Source of the DNA: Syntrophaceae bacterium
GTDB taxonomy: Bacteria > Desulfobacterota > Desulfomonilia > Desulfomonilales > Desulfomonilaceae
Length of the DNA: 5,787 nucleotides
Reading direction: 5' to 3'
Assembly: GCA_014874425.1 (NCBI GenBank)
Contig: JACWAG010000191.1
Coordinates: 1-5,787, forward strand
Part shown: positions 1 to 5,392 of the stretch, in pieces
Layout of the letters: each line of letters opens with the position of its first letter
How positions within the stretch are numbered: the first letter of the stretch is position 1
Notes under the pieces: generated by a model
What the model saw: only the letters and a program-made list of their open reading frames with translations
Databases searched by the model: none
Told to the model about the DNA's origin: nothing
Translations under genes and position numbers: made by a program

Positions 1-137
1 GACAGGGGTTGTTGAGAAGTTTGGGTTGCGGCGGGCCTTACGGCGATAAGTTTCGGGCTTCTATTTTCGGCCGCCGAATAAATGGCAAACAGGAATACCA
101 AAGTTAGAATCGACAAAATAAGAATGGCCTTTTTCAT
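1..137 (-). CDS. Secreted protein of unknown function, N-terminal fragment
   Basis: Partial gene: 45 codons from an ATG at 137 are open to the left edge, so the C-terminus lies outside the window. The start MKKAILILSILTLVFLFAIY is a classic Sec signal peptide: two lysines, then about 16 hydrophobic residues, then a small-residue stretch (SAA, residues 21-23) with likely cleavage before Glu24. The next residues (NRSPKLIAVRPAATQTSQQ) are Pro/Gln/Thr-rich and look like a flexible linker. No lipobox cysteine is present, so export to the periplasm or retention as an N-terminal anchor are both possible. A GGGAG Shine-Dalgarno (144-148) lies 6 nt before the ATG and fixes the start. It follows the FGE/PDZ gene on the same strand after a 154-bp gap. 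No family can be named from this fragment. Confidence 0.75.
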   Translation of the reverse strand, partial: MKKAILILSILTLVFLFAIYSAAENRSPKLIAVRPAATQTSQQPL

Positions 138-140
138 TAA

Positions 141-177
141 GGTCTCCCAGTTTGAGGTTTTGGTCTCCTCTATCATA
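141..177 (-). promoter_or_regulatory. Candidate -10 box and repeated GGAGACC in the leader of the left-edge gene
   Basis: Reading the minus strand, a TATGAT (172-177) lies about 35 bp before the ATG at 137 and is a good -10 match. No convincing -35 is found at 16-18 bp. The leader carries GGAGACC twice (162-168 and 141-147), with starts exactly 21 bp apart. The copy nearer the gene overlaps the functional Shine-Dalgarno. The promoter is inferred, the repeat is observed. Confidence 0.3.
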
Positions 178-291
178 TTTTGTTCTAAAATCCACTCTTT
201 TTTGCACTTACAAACTAGCATTAACAACAAAACCTTGCTCGATTCCAAAACACCCATTCGAGGCGCCTGACAGTAGAGACCTGATCGGATC

Positions 292-3282
292 TCACGTCCA
301 CTGCCTTTTCTTCTTCTTGTTGTCATGATCATTCTGCGGGCTATGATCTTGATCGTGATCATTGCGCTTAAACGATCCACGCAAGACAGTATCCGTTATG
401 GAAATACCAAGGGAGCCGGGTGGAACTTGCAAGGAATATTCATAGCCATCTCTAACGAATTTGAGAACTGAACGTCGTCTTTCCTTTTTTGTGCGTGCTG
501 TGAGCGTGATCAATTTGTCTGAATCAAGATCAGTGACTCCGTCGTATTCAACTATGACATCCCCTTTTGCCATCCCAGCTTTCCTAGCGTCGGATTTTGG
601 TGTGAATTCTATTATTAATACACCGCGAGTTATCAAATTTTCAGACTGGTCAGTCTTAGAGCCGCTGTCCGTAGCCGAGCGTTTTAGGCTTCGCTCCTTT
701 TCTTTGGCTACAGCTTGGGCCACTTCACGTTGCTCAGGGTTGGGAACCCACTGTTGCGTCAAAAAATTCTCACTGAAATGGAAAGGCCTCTGGCGGGAAT
801 CTGTATCAACTATGACTCGAAATCCCCCGTTGTAAAGGGCCAGGTCCGGCCGAGCCCAACCTCTGAATGCGCATCTCAGGCTGACAGGGCTGGAAGTCCA
901 GTCGCCACCCTTCATGAGCCTGTTTTCGCCCTGTCCAGGCCCCTCAGGGTCTATCTCAGGGGTATATCGGTAGTAGTCCTCCTGATAGAAGTCCCTAACC
1001 CACTGCAGCACATTTCCCGCCATGTCGTACAGACCAAACCCGTTGGGATCATAGCTACCGACTGGAGCGACGTTCTTGTACCCATCGTCAACATCTCTGT
1101 CCCGCCACTCGAAATCAGTGTTCTTGTCAGCATAATTGGCCCTTCGGCCGTCGGGCAGTTGATCACCCCATGGGAACGGAGCCATAGGTAGCCCTCCCCT
1201 TGCCGCGTATTCCCATTGGGCCTCTGTGGGTAATTTGTAGGGAGCGCGTTCTTTAGCCGAGAGCCATTCACAAAAAGCCACGGCGTCATTGTAGGTGACC
1301 ATTGTCACAGGTTGATTCGGCTCGACTGACCAACCGGGATTTCTCCAGGAACTGCCCACCTTTTGCGTAAAGCGGTTAGCCTTGATGTCAAAAACCTCAC
1401 CGCCATTGTCTTCCTCCGCGTCCGTAATATACCCTGTGTCATCAACAAACGCCTTGAATTGTTCAACAGTTACGGGCGTGGCATCCATAAAGAACGGCTT
1501 CGAGATCCTTACCTTATGGAATGGATATTCGTTTTCCAGGGAAAGGGGTTGCCCTCTGGCCAACACTGTCATGGCCCACGCGATGTCGGCCTCTGAACTC
1601 CCCATAACGAAAGACCCTTCTGGAATTCTAACCATGCGCATGCCTAACGAATTCGTAAATGACTCCACAGATTTGTTGTGCGTCTCATCAATGAACGACT
1701 TCAAGACATTTTTCACAAAGCCGGACGTGTCTTCCATGCAGCCTTTTGGGACGCCCTGAACTTCCGGCATCCTATCGACGAGGTTTGCAGCTTTCAAGCG
1801 CTTACCGGAACGAACCAACTCCCTGACCTGCTGAAATATGGCGTTGACCTGTTCATCAGTCATTGGCGCATTCACATTGAAGTCAGGATTGACCGTAGCA
1901 AGATCCTTGTCTCGCGAGTCGGGAATTGTCACAACCCGAAAACCAGTCATATCTGCGCAAAGCTTTGGGTCTATGCCGAAACGGAACGCGTTACGAGCCT
2001 CGCACGCGTCAAAAGCCCAGCTACCTCCTCTGACCACTCTTGTCTTAGCGGTCCTGGGACCGGGTGGGTCCACAGACACAGTACCCGCCTTCTTTTTATA
2101 CTCTTTGGAATCGAAATAGTCCGAGCATAGCTGCCAGACATTTCCAACCATGTCATAGAGTCTGAAGCCATTTGGTTCGTAAGCCCCAACCGGAGATGTA
2201 AAACTGTATTCGTCGTCAATCGAACGGTCAGCCCAAGGCGCTACACAGCTTCTGTCAGCTAGATTCAGTTTTTTCCCATCCGGGTAGTCATTCCCCCATG
2301 GGAAACGCTCATCGTTTCTGCCCCCCCTAGCGGAATATTCCCATTGCGCCTCTGTAGGAATGCTGTATCGTCGACCGTCACGGGAACTCAGCCAGTTGCA
2401 AAACGCCTCTGCGTCGGCATGGCAGACCATGGTTACCGGATAGTCATCGTAGACCTGAAACCCTGGGTTTCTCCAGGACAACCCATTCTTCTTTATCCAA
2501 TGCTTTTTTGAATTATCGTATCCCCAACCCCATCCCTGGGTTTCAGCTACAGTCTTATAGCCCGTCTCTGAGACAAACTGTTTAAATTGTCCTATCGTAA
2601 CATCATACTTTCCAATCAGAAAAGGCTTGGATATTTCCACAGCATGATCTGGGGTCTCGGGCTGGACAAGGTTTTCCGGCACGTTCCATTCTGCCTGAAC
2701 TCGCCGAATTTCGGACGGTGAACTGCCCATTCTGAAGCTTCCCGCCGGTATAAGGACCATTCTTATCCCTATAGCGTTAGTCGTTTCGGAGCGTGGCGTC
2801 AGCTTCGAGAGTTGCGTTTCAGGCTGGCTGTTTCTCATTTCCGCGATTTTGCCGTTGAGTGCCTGAATGGTCTCTCTGTCGACATCAGCAGCCATTTTGA
2901 AAGCCCTTTGCAACGGTTGAGACGCTAGTTCATACTCGCCTCTCTGAATACGATGACGCGCCAAGTTCAGTTCGGCGCCCACGACGCGGGATTTGTCGGG
3001 AGGTTTTACGACTATTCTCTTTGCGTCCCGTTTCTGTTCCTGATTCTTGCTGTTAGATACGGCGGTGGATTTAGCGGCGCGCCGATGCAGGCCCTCAAAG
3101 TAACCTGAAACAGCTTCGTATAATTTTTCAGGACTCACTGACGAGTCCTTGGGAGCCTGTTTTTCATCCTTCACACCACTTTCTGGGCTCGCCGCCCAAC
3201 AATGAGCGTCGCCGGCCATGACAGCGGTCATAATGATGAAGCAGATCGACATCCGCATGACAGTTGACTTGGAAAGCCCCAT
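292..3282 (-). CDS. Exported protein with two FGE-sulfatase (SUMF1-like) domains and a C-terminal PDZ domain
   Basis: The preferred start gives 996 residues; numbering here is from the upstream ATG at 3351, so the preferred Met is 24. A signal peptide (residues 24-54, hydrophobic core SICFIIMTAVMAG, AA before Ser55) predicts export. Residues 71-178 are charged and look helical. FGE-like domain 1 is about 193-477 (IPAGSFRMGS 201-210, PTEAQWEYSARGG 332-344, RGGSW 441-445, GFRVV 470-474). Domain 2 is about 568-850 (IPEGSFVMGS, PTEAQWEYAARGG 708-720, GGDW 815-818, GFRVIVD). A PDZ-like domain covers about 905-978, followed by an Asp/His-rich then Lys-rich tail. True FGEs oxidise a sulfatase cysteine using a Cys pair; by eye neither copy has that pair, so a binding or scaffolding role in the periplasm is more likely than catalysis. 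The start at 3282 is preferred because GAGGA lies 8 nt upstream, while the ATG at 3351 has no Shine-Dalgarno and overlaps a promoter-like sequence. Confidence 0.95.
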   Translation of the reverse strand: MGLSKSTVMRMSICFIIMTAVMAGDAHCWAASPESGVKDEKQAPKDSSVSPEKLYEAVSGYFEGLHRRAAKSTAVSNSKNQEQKRDAKRIVVKPPDKSRVVGAELNLARHRIQRGEYELASQPLQRAFKMAADVDRETIQALNGKIAEMRNSQPETQLSKLTPRSETTNAIGIRMVLIPAGSFRMGSSPSEIRRVQAEWNVPENLVQPETPDHAVEISKPFLIGKYDVTIGQFKQFVSETGYKTVAETQGWGWGYDNSKKHWIKKNGLSWRNPGFQVYDDYPVTMVCHADAEAFCNWLSSRDGRRYSIPTEAQWEYSARGGRNDERFPWGNDYPDGKKLNLADRSCVAPWADRSIDDEYSFTSPVGAYEPNGFRLYDMVGNVWQLCSDYFDSKEYKKKAGTVSVDPPGPRTAKTRVVRGGSWAFDACEARNAFRFGIDPKLCADMTGFRVVTIPDSRDKDLATVNPDFNVNAPMTDEQVNAIFQQVRELVRSGKRLKAANLVDRMPEVQGVPKGCMEDTSGFVKNVLKSFIDETHNKSVESFTNSLGMRMVRIPEGSFVMGSSEADIAWAMTVLARGQPLSLENEYPFHKVRISKPFFMDATPVTVEQFKAFVDDTGYITDAEEDNGGEVFDIKANRFTQKVGSSWRNPGWSVEPNQPVTMVTYNDAVAFCEWLSAKERAPYKLPTEAQWEYAARGGLPMAPFPWGDQLPDGRRANYADKNTDFEWRDRDVDDGYKNVAPVGSYDPNGFGLYDMAGNVLQWVRDFYQEDYYRYTPEIDPEGPGQGENRLMKGGDWTSSPVSLRCAFRGWARPDLALYNGGFRVIVDTDSRQRPFHFSENFLTQQWVPNPEQREVAQAVAKEKERSLKRSATDSGSKTDQSENLITRGVLIIEFTPKSDARKAGMAKGDVIVEYDGVTDLDSDKLITLTARTKKERRRSVLKFVRDGYEYSLQVPPGSLGISITDTVLRGSFKRNDHDQDHSPQNDHDNKKKKRQWT

Positions 3283-3371
3283 TTCCTTGATCCTCGAACA
3301 AATTCGCACGAGGATCAAATCCCGTAACGTCAGCAAAAATTTTATAAACATTTTTTGGCGCCGTATTTCAA
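3283..3371 (-). promoter_or_regulatory. Candidate promoter and leader of the FGE/PDZ gene
   Basis: On the minus strand TTGAAA (3366-3371, 5 of 6 to the sigma-70 -35) is followed by TTTATAAA. TTTATA (3343-3348) gives 17-bp spacing, while the better TATAAA (3341-3346) gives 19 bp. Transcription would begin near 3334, leaving a leader of about 50 nt before the ATG at 3282. This would place the ATG at 3351 upstream of the transcript, supporting the shorter protein. The assignment is by eye. Confidence 0.4.
3287..3318 (-). promoter_or_regulatory. Perfect 10-bp inverted repeat covering the FGE/PDZ ribosome binding site
   Basis: TTGATCCTCG (3287-3296) and its exact reverse complement CGAGGATCAA (3309-3318) are separated by 12 nt. 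In the minus-strand transcript this gives a 10-bp stem whose 3' arm contains the GAGGA Shine-Dalgarno (3291-3295) and ends 4 nt before the ATG at 3282. Pairing would hide the ribosome binding site. The same dyad could instead be a DNA operator just downstream of the candidate promoter. There is no U-run after it, so it is not a normal intrinsic terminator. The repeat is observed; either regulatory role is inference. Confidence 0.7.
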
Positions 3372-3405
3372 ATCAGAACGTGATGCGCCCCAACACCTGG
3401 GCAGC

Positions 3406-3428
3406 AAAAAAGAGTTGGGGTTCCCCAA
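3406..3428 (-). terminator. Rho-independent terminator after the parvulin gene
   Basis: On the minus strand TTGGGG-AA-CCCCAA (3428-3415; in practice a 5-bp stem with a GAAC loop) is followed by CTC and six T residues (3411-3406). It lies 77 nt past the isomerase stop codon and before the candidate promoter of the FGE/PDZ gene, so it would separate the two transcription units. The stem is short but G/C-rich and the T-run is good. Confidence 0.6.
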
Positions 3429-3505
3429 TATTGAGGCGTTATGAATCGACTTGTTGATATTAGACTGGTTGTTAGAGAAATTTACAACCTTTTCTTGCTA
3501 ACCTT

Positions 3506-4351
3506 TTACTTTATTACCACTGGGATTCTCTTCTTGAGTTCTTCGGTAACTTTCTTGTGAAGCTCTGCGTTTCTCTCGTTTTCAAGTCTCATCTTGATTA
3601 GGTTGCGTACCTGCACAAAATTCGGAGGCTGGGGTTGCCTACGATCATCAACCTTGAGTATGTGCCAACCGAACTGAGACTTTACCGGCCCTCCAATCTC
3701 ACCCTTTGGTATCTTGAATAGAACATGCTCGAAGGATTTCTCAAAAGACCCTCGTGGTAGCCAATCCTTACCATCCATGAGTTCCAGTTTGCCGCCTTTT
3801 TGGGCGGCGGGATCAATGGACTTTTTCTTTGCGAGGTCCGCAAAGTCCGCGCCTTTCTTCAATTCTGCGATAATCTTGTTAGCCTCGGCCTCTGTCTTCA
3901 CCAAGATATGCCGTGCCTGAATTTCCTCGGGCGGTGTAAACTCGTTTATATGAGTTTTGTAATAATTTTTGAGATCATCTTCAGAGATAGGCGTCTGTTT
4001 TGCCTGCGCCCGTCTGAAATATTCCCGGGCCAAATATTGAGCCTGTTCATACTTTAATCTGGTCTTGATCGCCGGCTCTTTGTCAATCCCATCATCTTTT
4101 GCGGCTTGCGCGAACAGTTCGAAGTTGACCACTTCATCTAAAATCTTTTTGCGCCCGTCAGGCGTAAGGAACGGGACCCTATTTTCCTCAGGAATTGTAG
4201 CGATTATGTTGTCTAGCATTTCACGGGTAATTTTCTGATTTCCTACTGTCGCCAATACATCTCCGCCCTTTTCATCCATCACTGGTTGAGCTATAGCGAT
4301 CCCTTGAGTCAAGCTGATCAAAATGGTCATAGCCAAAAAAAACTTATGCAT
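3506..4351 (-). CDS. Secreted parvulin-type peptidyl-prolyl cis-trans isomerase (PpiC/SurA/PrsA-like)
   Basis: A 281-residue protein expected to assist folding of exported proteins by isomerising peptidyl-prolyl bonds in the periplasm. Residues 1-21 form a signal peptide (MHKFFLAMTILISLTQG, then AIA before Gln22). Residues 32-137 resemble the helical SurA-N-type chaperone region, opening with VLATVGNQKITREML. Residues 145-235 are the parvulin domain: ARHILVK (146-152) with the first conserved His, GADFADLAKKKSIDP (167-181), GGKL (186-189), and FGWHILKV (227-234) with the second conserved His. The C-terminal helix (243-275) is charged. Length and order fit single-domain parvulin foldases. The ATG at 4351 is preferred over an in-frame TTG at 4378 because GAGG lies 7 nt upstream and the signal peptide then begins at the Met. 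It sits between the zinc-ribbon gene and the FGE/PDZ gene, with a terminator on each side. Confidence 0.95.
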   Translation of the reverse strand: MHKFFLAMTILISLTQGIAIAQPVMDEKGGDVLATVGNQKITREMLDNIIATIPEENRVPFLTPDGRKKILDEVVNFELFAQAAKDDGIDKEPAIKTRLKYEQAQYLAREYFRRAQAKQTPISEDDLKNYYKTHINEFTPPEEIQARHILVKTEAEANKIIAELKKGADFADLAKKKSIDPAAQKGGKLELMDGKDWLPRGSFEKSFEHVLFKIPKGEIGGPVKSQFGWHILKVDDRRQPQPPNFVQVRNLIKMRLENERNAELHKKVTEELKKRIPVVIK

Positions 4352-4381
4352 GTTCAAACCTCGCGGACCTAGAACCAAAAT

Positions 4382-4428
4382 TTAAGCGGCATGTTCACCC
4401 TACTGTTATAAGTGATCAAACCGCTTAA
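4382..4428. promoter_or_regulatory. Inverted repeat TTAAGCGG/CCGCTTAA flanking a candidate promoter of the parvulin gene
   Basis: Perfect 8-bp arms TTAAGCGG (4382-4389) and CCGCTTAA (4421-4428) are separated by 31 bp. Between them, on the minus strand, lies TATAAC (4405-4410), a good -10 candidate about 54 bp upstream of the isomerase ATG. No good -35 is seen at 17 bp (TGAGAT, 4428-4433). Arms on both sides of a -10 suggest a two-site operator, but an 8-bp dyad at this distance could also occur by chance. Confidence 0.35.
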
Positions 4429-4488
4429 TCTCATTATTCATACTAGAAGAAGCAGGAAATAAAATCAAGGCGGTACACCCCAAACGTC

Positions 4489-4510
4489 AAAACGAGTCTC
4501 ACCGAGACCC
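4489..4510 (-). terminator. Rho-independent terminator after the zinc-ribbon gene
   Basis: On the minus strand GGGTCTC (4510-4504), loop GGT, and GAGACTC (4500-4494) form a 7-bp stem with one G-U pair, followed by GTTTT (4493-4489). It starts 11 nt past the TGA at 4521. The T-run is short and the loop tight, so this is a moderate call, but position and strand suit a terminator. Confidence 0.5.
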
Positions 4511-4520
4511 GCTGCGGCTA

Positions 4521-4760
4521 TCAACCCGATTTAACTGATCTGCCGCTATCTCCTGAACACGATTCGCATGTATCACACGAATCACAACTGTCGCAAGCAT
4601 AGCGAGCGAACAACCCAGGATCGGCTTTAAATGCGTCTCCCAATTCTTTTATGGTGTTTGAATCGCATACAGGGCACCTCTTGGGAGCATCATTCGCGTC
4701 AAAAAATATCTTCGCGAACTCTTTTCCACAGCTTTCACAGTAATAATTTAGAATCGGCAT
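4521..4760 (-). CDS. FmdB-like zinc-ribbon protein with a Cys-rich C-terminal tail
   Basis: A 79-residue protein. Residues 1-35 match the FmdB-type zinc ribbon: start MPILNYYCESCGKEF, then a second knuckle RCPVC, giving a four-cysteine zinc site C8-x2-C11 and C29-x2-C32. FmdB-type proteins are small and poorly characterised; some are annotated as regulatory, but the function here is unknown. Residues 33-55 form a linker (IKELGDAFKADPGLFAR). The tail is unusual: C56, C59, C62, C65 and C68 occur every third residue (C-D/E-S/T units), followed by a Ser/Gly-rich end. A strong AAGGAGGA (4765-4772) just before the ATG fixes the start. It lies 72 bp after the small gene at 4833 on the same strand and has its own terminator-like hairpin. 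Probably a cytoplasmic metal-binding protein. Confidence 0.9.
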   Translation of the reverse strand: MPILNYYCESCGKEFAKIFFDANDAPKRCPVCDSNTIKELGDAFKADPGLFARYACDSCDSCDTCESCSGDSGRSVKSG

Positions 4761-4776
4761 ATCTTCCTCCTTATCA

Positions 4777-4803
4777 ATTATAACTATTTTCCAAGTAATA
4801 GTT
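4777..4803 (-). promoter_or_regulatory. Consensus -10 box overlapped by a 7-bp dyad upstream of the zinc-ribbon gene
   Basis: The minus strand has a perfect TATAAT (4777-4782). An exact inverted repeat AACTATT (4782-4788) / AATAGTT (4797-4803) with an 8-nt spacer occupies the -10 to -35 interval, as an operator would. The -35 is poor (TAAACT at 17 bp). The predicted transcript would begin near 4770, inside the Shine-Dalgarno, which argues either for a nearly leaderless message or against this promoter. Confidence 0.4.
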
Positions 4804-4832
4804 TACAAATCCAGTTAAGCGCAATCGAGTCA

Positions 4833-5147
4833 TCAGACTTCTCCATCCTTTATCTGCTCCATAACTTCAAGCTCGTGTCTTGCCGCCAGTTTCAATCTCT
4901 CCTTCCACTTTGGATCCATATCGTCCAGCTCAAAGACCGCGGCAAAATTCGTAAGTTCTTCTCTGGACGGCTGACCCATTTTCTCCCAGAGCGCGACATT
5001 TATATACTCCCAAACTTTCAACCCGGCCTTTGCCGCCTTTTCCTCAGCGAGCACAAGCAAATACGGGTTCATGGTAAGTTTTACGGAAATTATGCCTTCT
5101 GGCCATTCTTTGGATTCATCGGTCCTTGTTAAACTACAGTTGGACAT
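4833..5147 (-). CDS. Small hypothetical protein with a possible ribbon-helix-helix fold
   Basis: A 104-residue cytoplasmic protein that I do not recognise by family. Residues 18-57 have the ribbon-helix-helix pattern: a short strand (GIISVKLTM), a helix with regular hydrophobics (LLVLAEEKAAKAG), a Gly turn, and a second helix (WEYINVALWEKMG). Such proteins usually bind DNA as dimers, for example as repressors or antitoxins, but this assignment is by pattern only. Residues 61-104 are strongly charged (DDMDPKWKERLKLAARHELEV) and probably helical. The ATG at 5147 is preferred because GGAG lies 6 nt upstream; the ATG at 5159, four codons earlier, has AAGGAG 15 nt away, which is far. No toxin-like partner adjoins it: downstream is the zinc-ribbon gene, and upstream is the divergent kinase. 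It might regulate the divergent promoter region or the zinc-ribbon gene. Confidence 0.75.
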   Translation of the reverse strand: MSNCSLTRTDESKEWPEGIISVKLTMNPYLLVLAEEKAAKAGLKVWEYINVALWEKMGQPSREELTNFAAVFELDDMDPKWKERLKLAARHELEVMEQIKDGEV

Positions 5148-5191
5148 TTCACGCTCCATTTACTAGGTATTCTACTCCTTGACCCTGAGTT

Positions 5192-5197
5192 ATTAGA
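5192..5197 (-). promoter_or_regulatory. Weak -10 candidate for the small ribbon-helix-helix-like gene
   Basis: TCTAAT on the minus strand matches the -10 consensus at 5 of 6 positions, 44 bp before the ATG at 5147. No -35 is recognisable at 16-18 bp. The rest of the minus-strand leader holds nothing stronger. Confidence 0.2.
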
Positions 5198-5313
5198 TTC
5201 CTACGAGTCGGTTTTGATTCACATCTAGAAGCTTTTTCCGCAGGAAAGATAAATTCAACAGACAAATTTAAAGTTAATTAGAAATCGGGTCCAAATGCGG
5301 ATCGACGCGAAAC

Positions 5314-5342
5314 TTGACAGGCGCAAGCACTTTGCGTAACGT
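5314..5342 (+). promoter_or_regulatory. Candidate sigma-70 promoter of the PfkB-family kinase, with a dyad in the spacer
   Basis: A perfect TTGACA (5314-5319) is followed at exactly 17 bp by TAACGT (5337-5342), which keeps the key first, second and last positions of the -10. The spacer contains the short dyad CGCAA (5322-5326) / TTGCG (5332-5336), a possible repressor site. The start point would fall near 5349, giving a leader of about 44 nt. That leader can form a 7-bp hairpin with one G-U pair (5351-5357 with 5370-5376). Confidence 0.45.
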
Positions 5343-5392
5343 GATTCTGCAATTCCCAAGGCTATCTCGGGGAGTTTCAAAGGGGTGCGCAG

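Noticed and set aside
238..262. CTCGA/TCGAG hairpin as terminator of the FGE/PDZ gene
   Set aside because: Only 5 bp of stem with a 15-nt loop, and the T-run is short and displaced; not enough to call.
82..270. Plus-strand open frame of 62 codons
   Set aside because: It is antisense to the signal-peptide gene at 1-137 and its leader, with no ribosome binding site and no recognisable protein pattern.
461..2219. Several open frames of 77-158 codons on both strands inside the FGE/PDZ gene
   Set aside because: They overlap the long well-supported coding frame with clear domain motifs and look like low-complexity shadows of it.
3118..3213. FGE/PDZ protein as a lipoprotein anchored at Cys51
   Set aside because: The residues before the cysteine (GDAH) do not fit a lipobox; an ordinary signal peptidase I site after AA54 is more likely.
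3283..3351. N-terminal extension of the FGE/PDZ protein from the ATG at 3351
   Set aside because: No Shine-Dalgarno precedes it, a promoter-like sequence overlaps it, and it would put 23 residues ahead of a complete signal peptide.
4352..4378. Extension of the parvulin to an in-frame TTG at 4378
   Set aside because: The downstream ATG at 4351 has GAGG at 7 nt and begins the signal peptide directly.
4521..5147. Toxin-antitoxin pair formed by the ribbon-helix-helix-like gene and its neighbour
   Set aside because: The neighbour is a zinc ribbon rather than a toxin, the gap is 72 bp with its own -10-like box, and there is no overlap typical of such modules.
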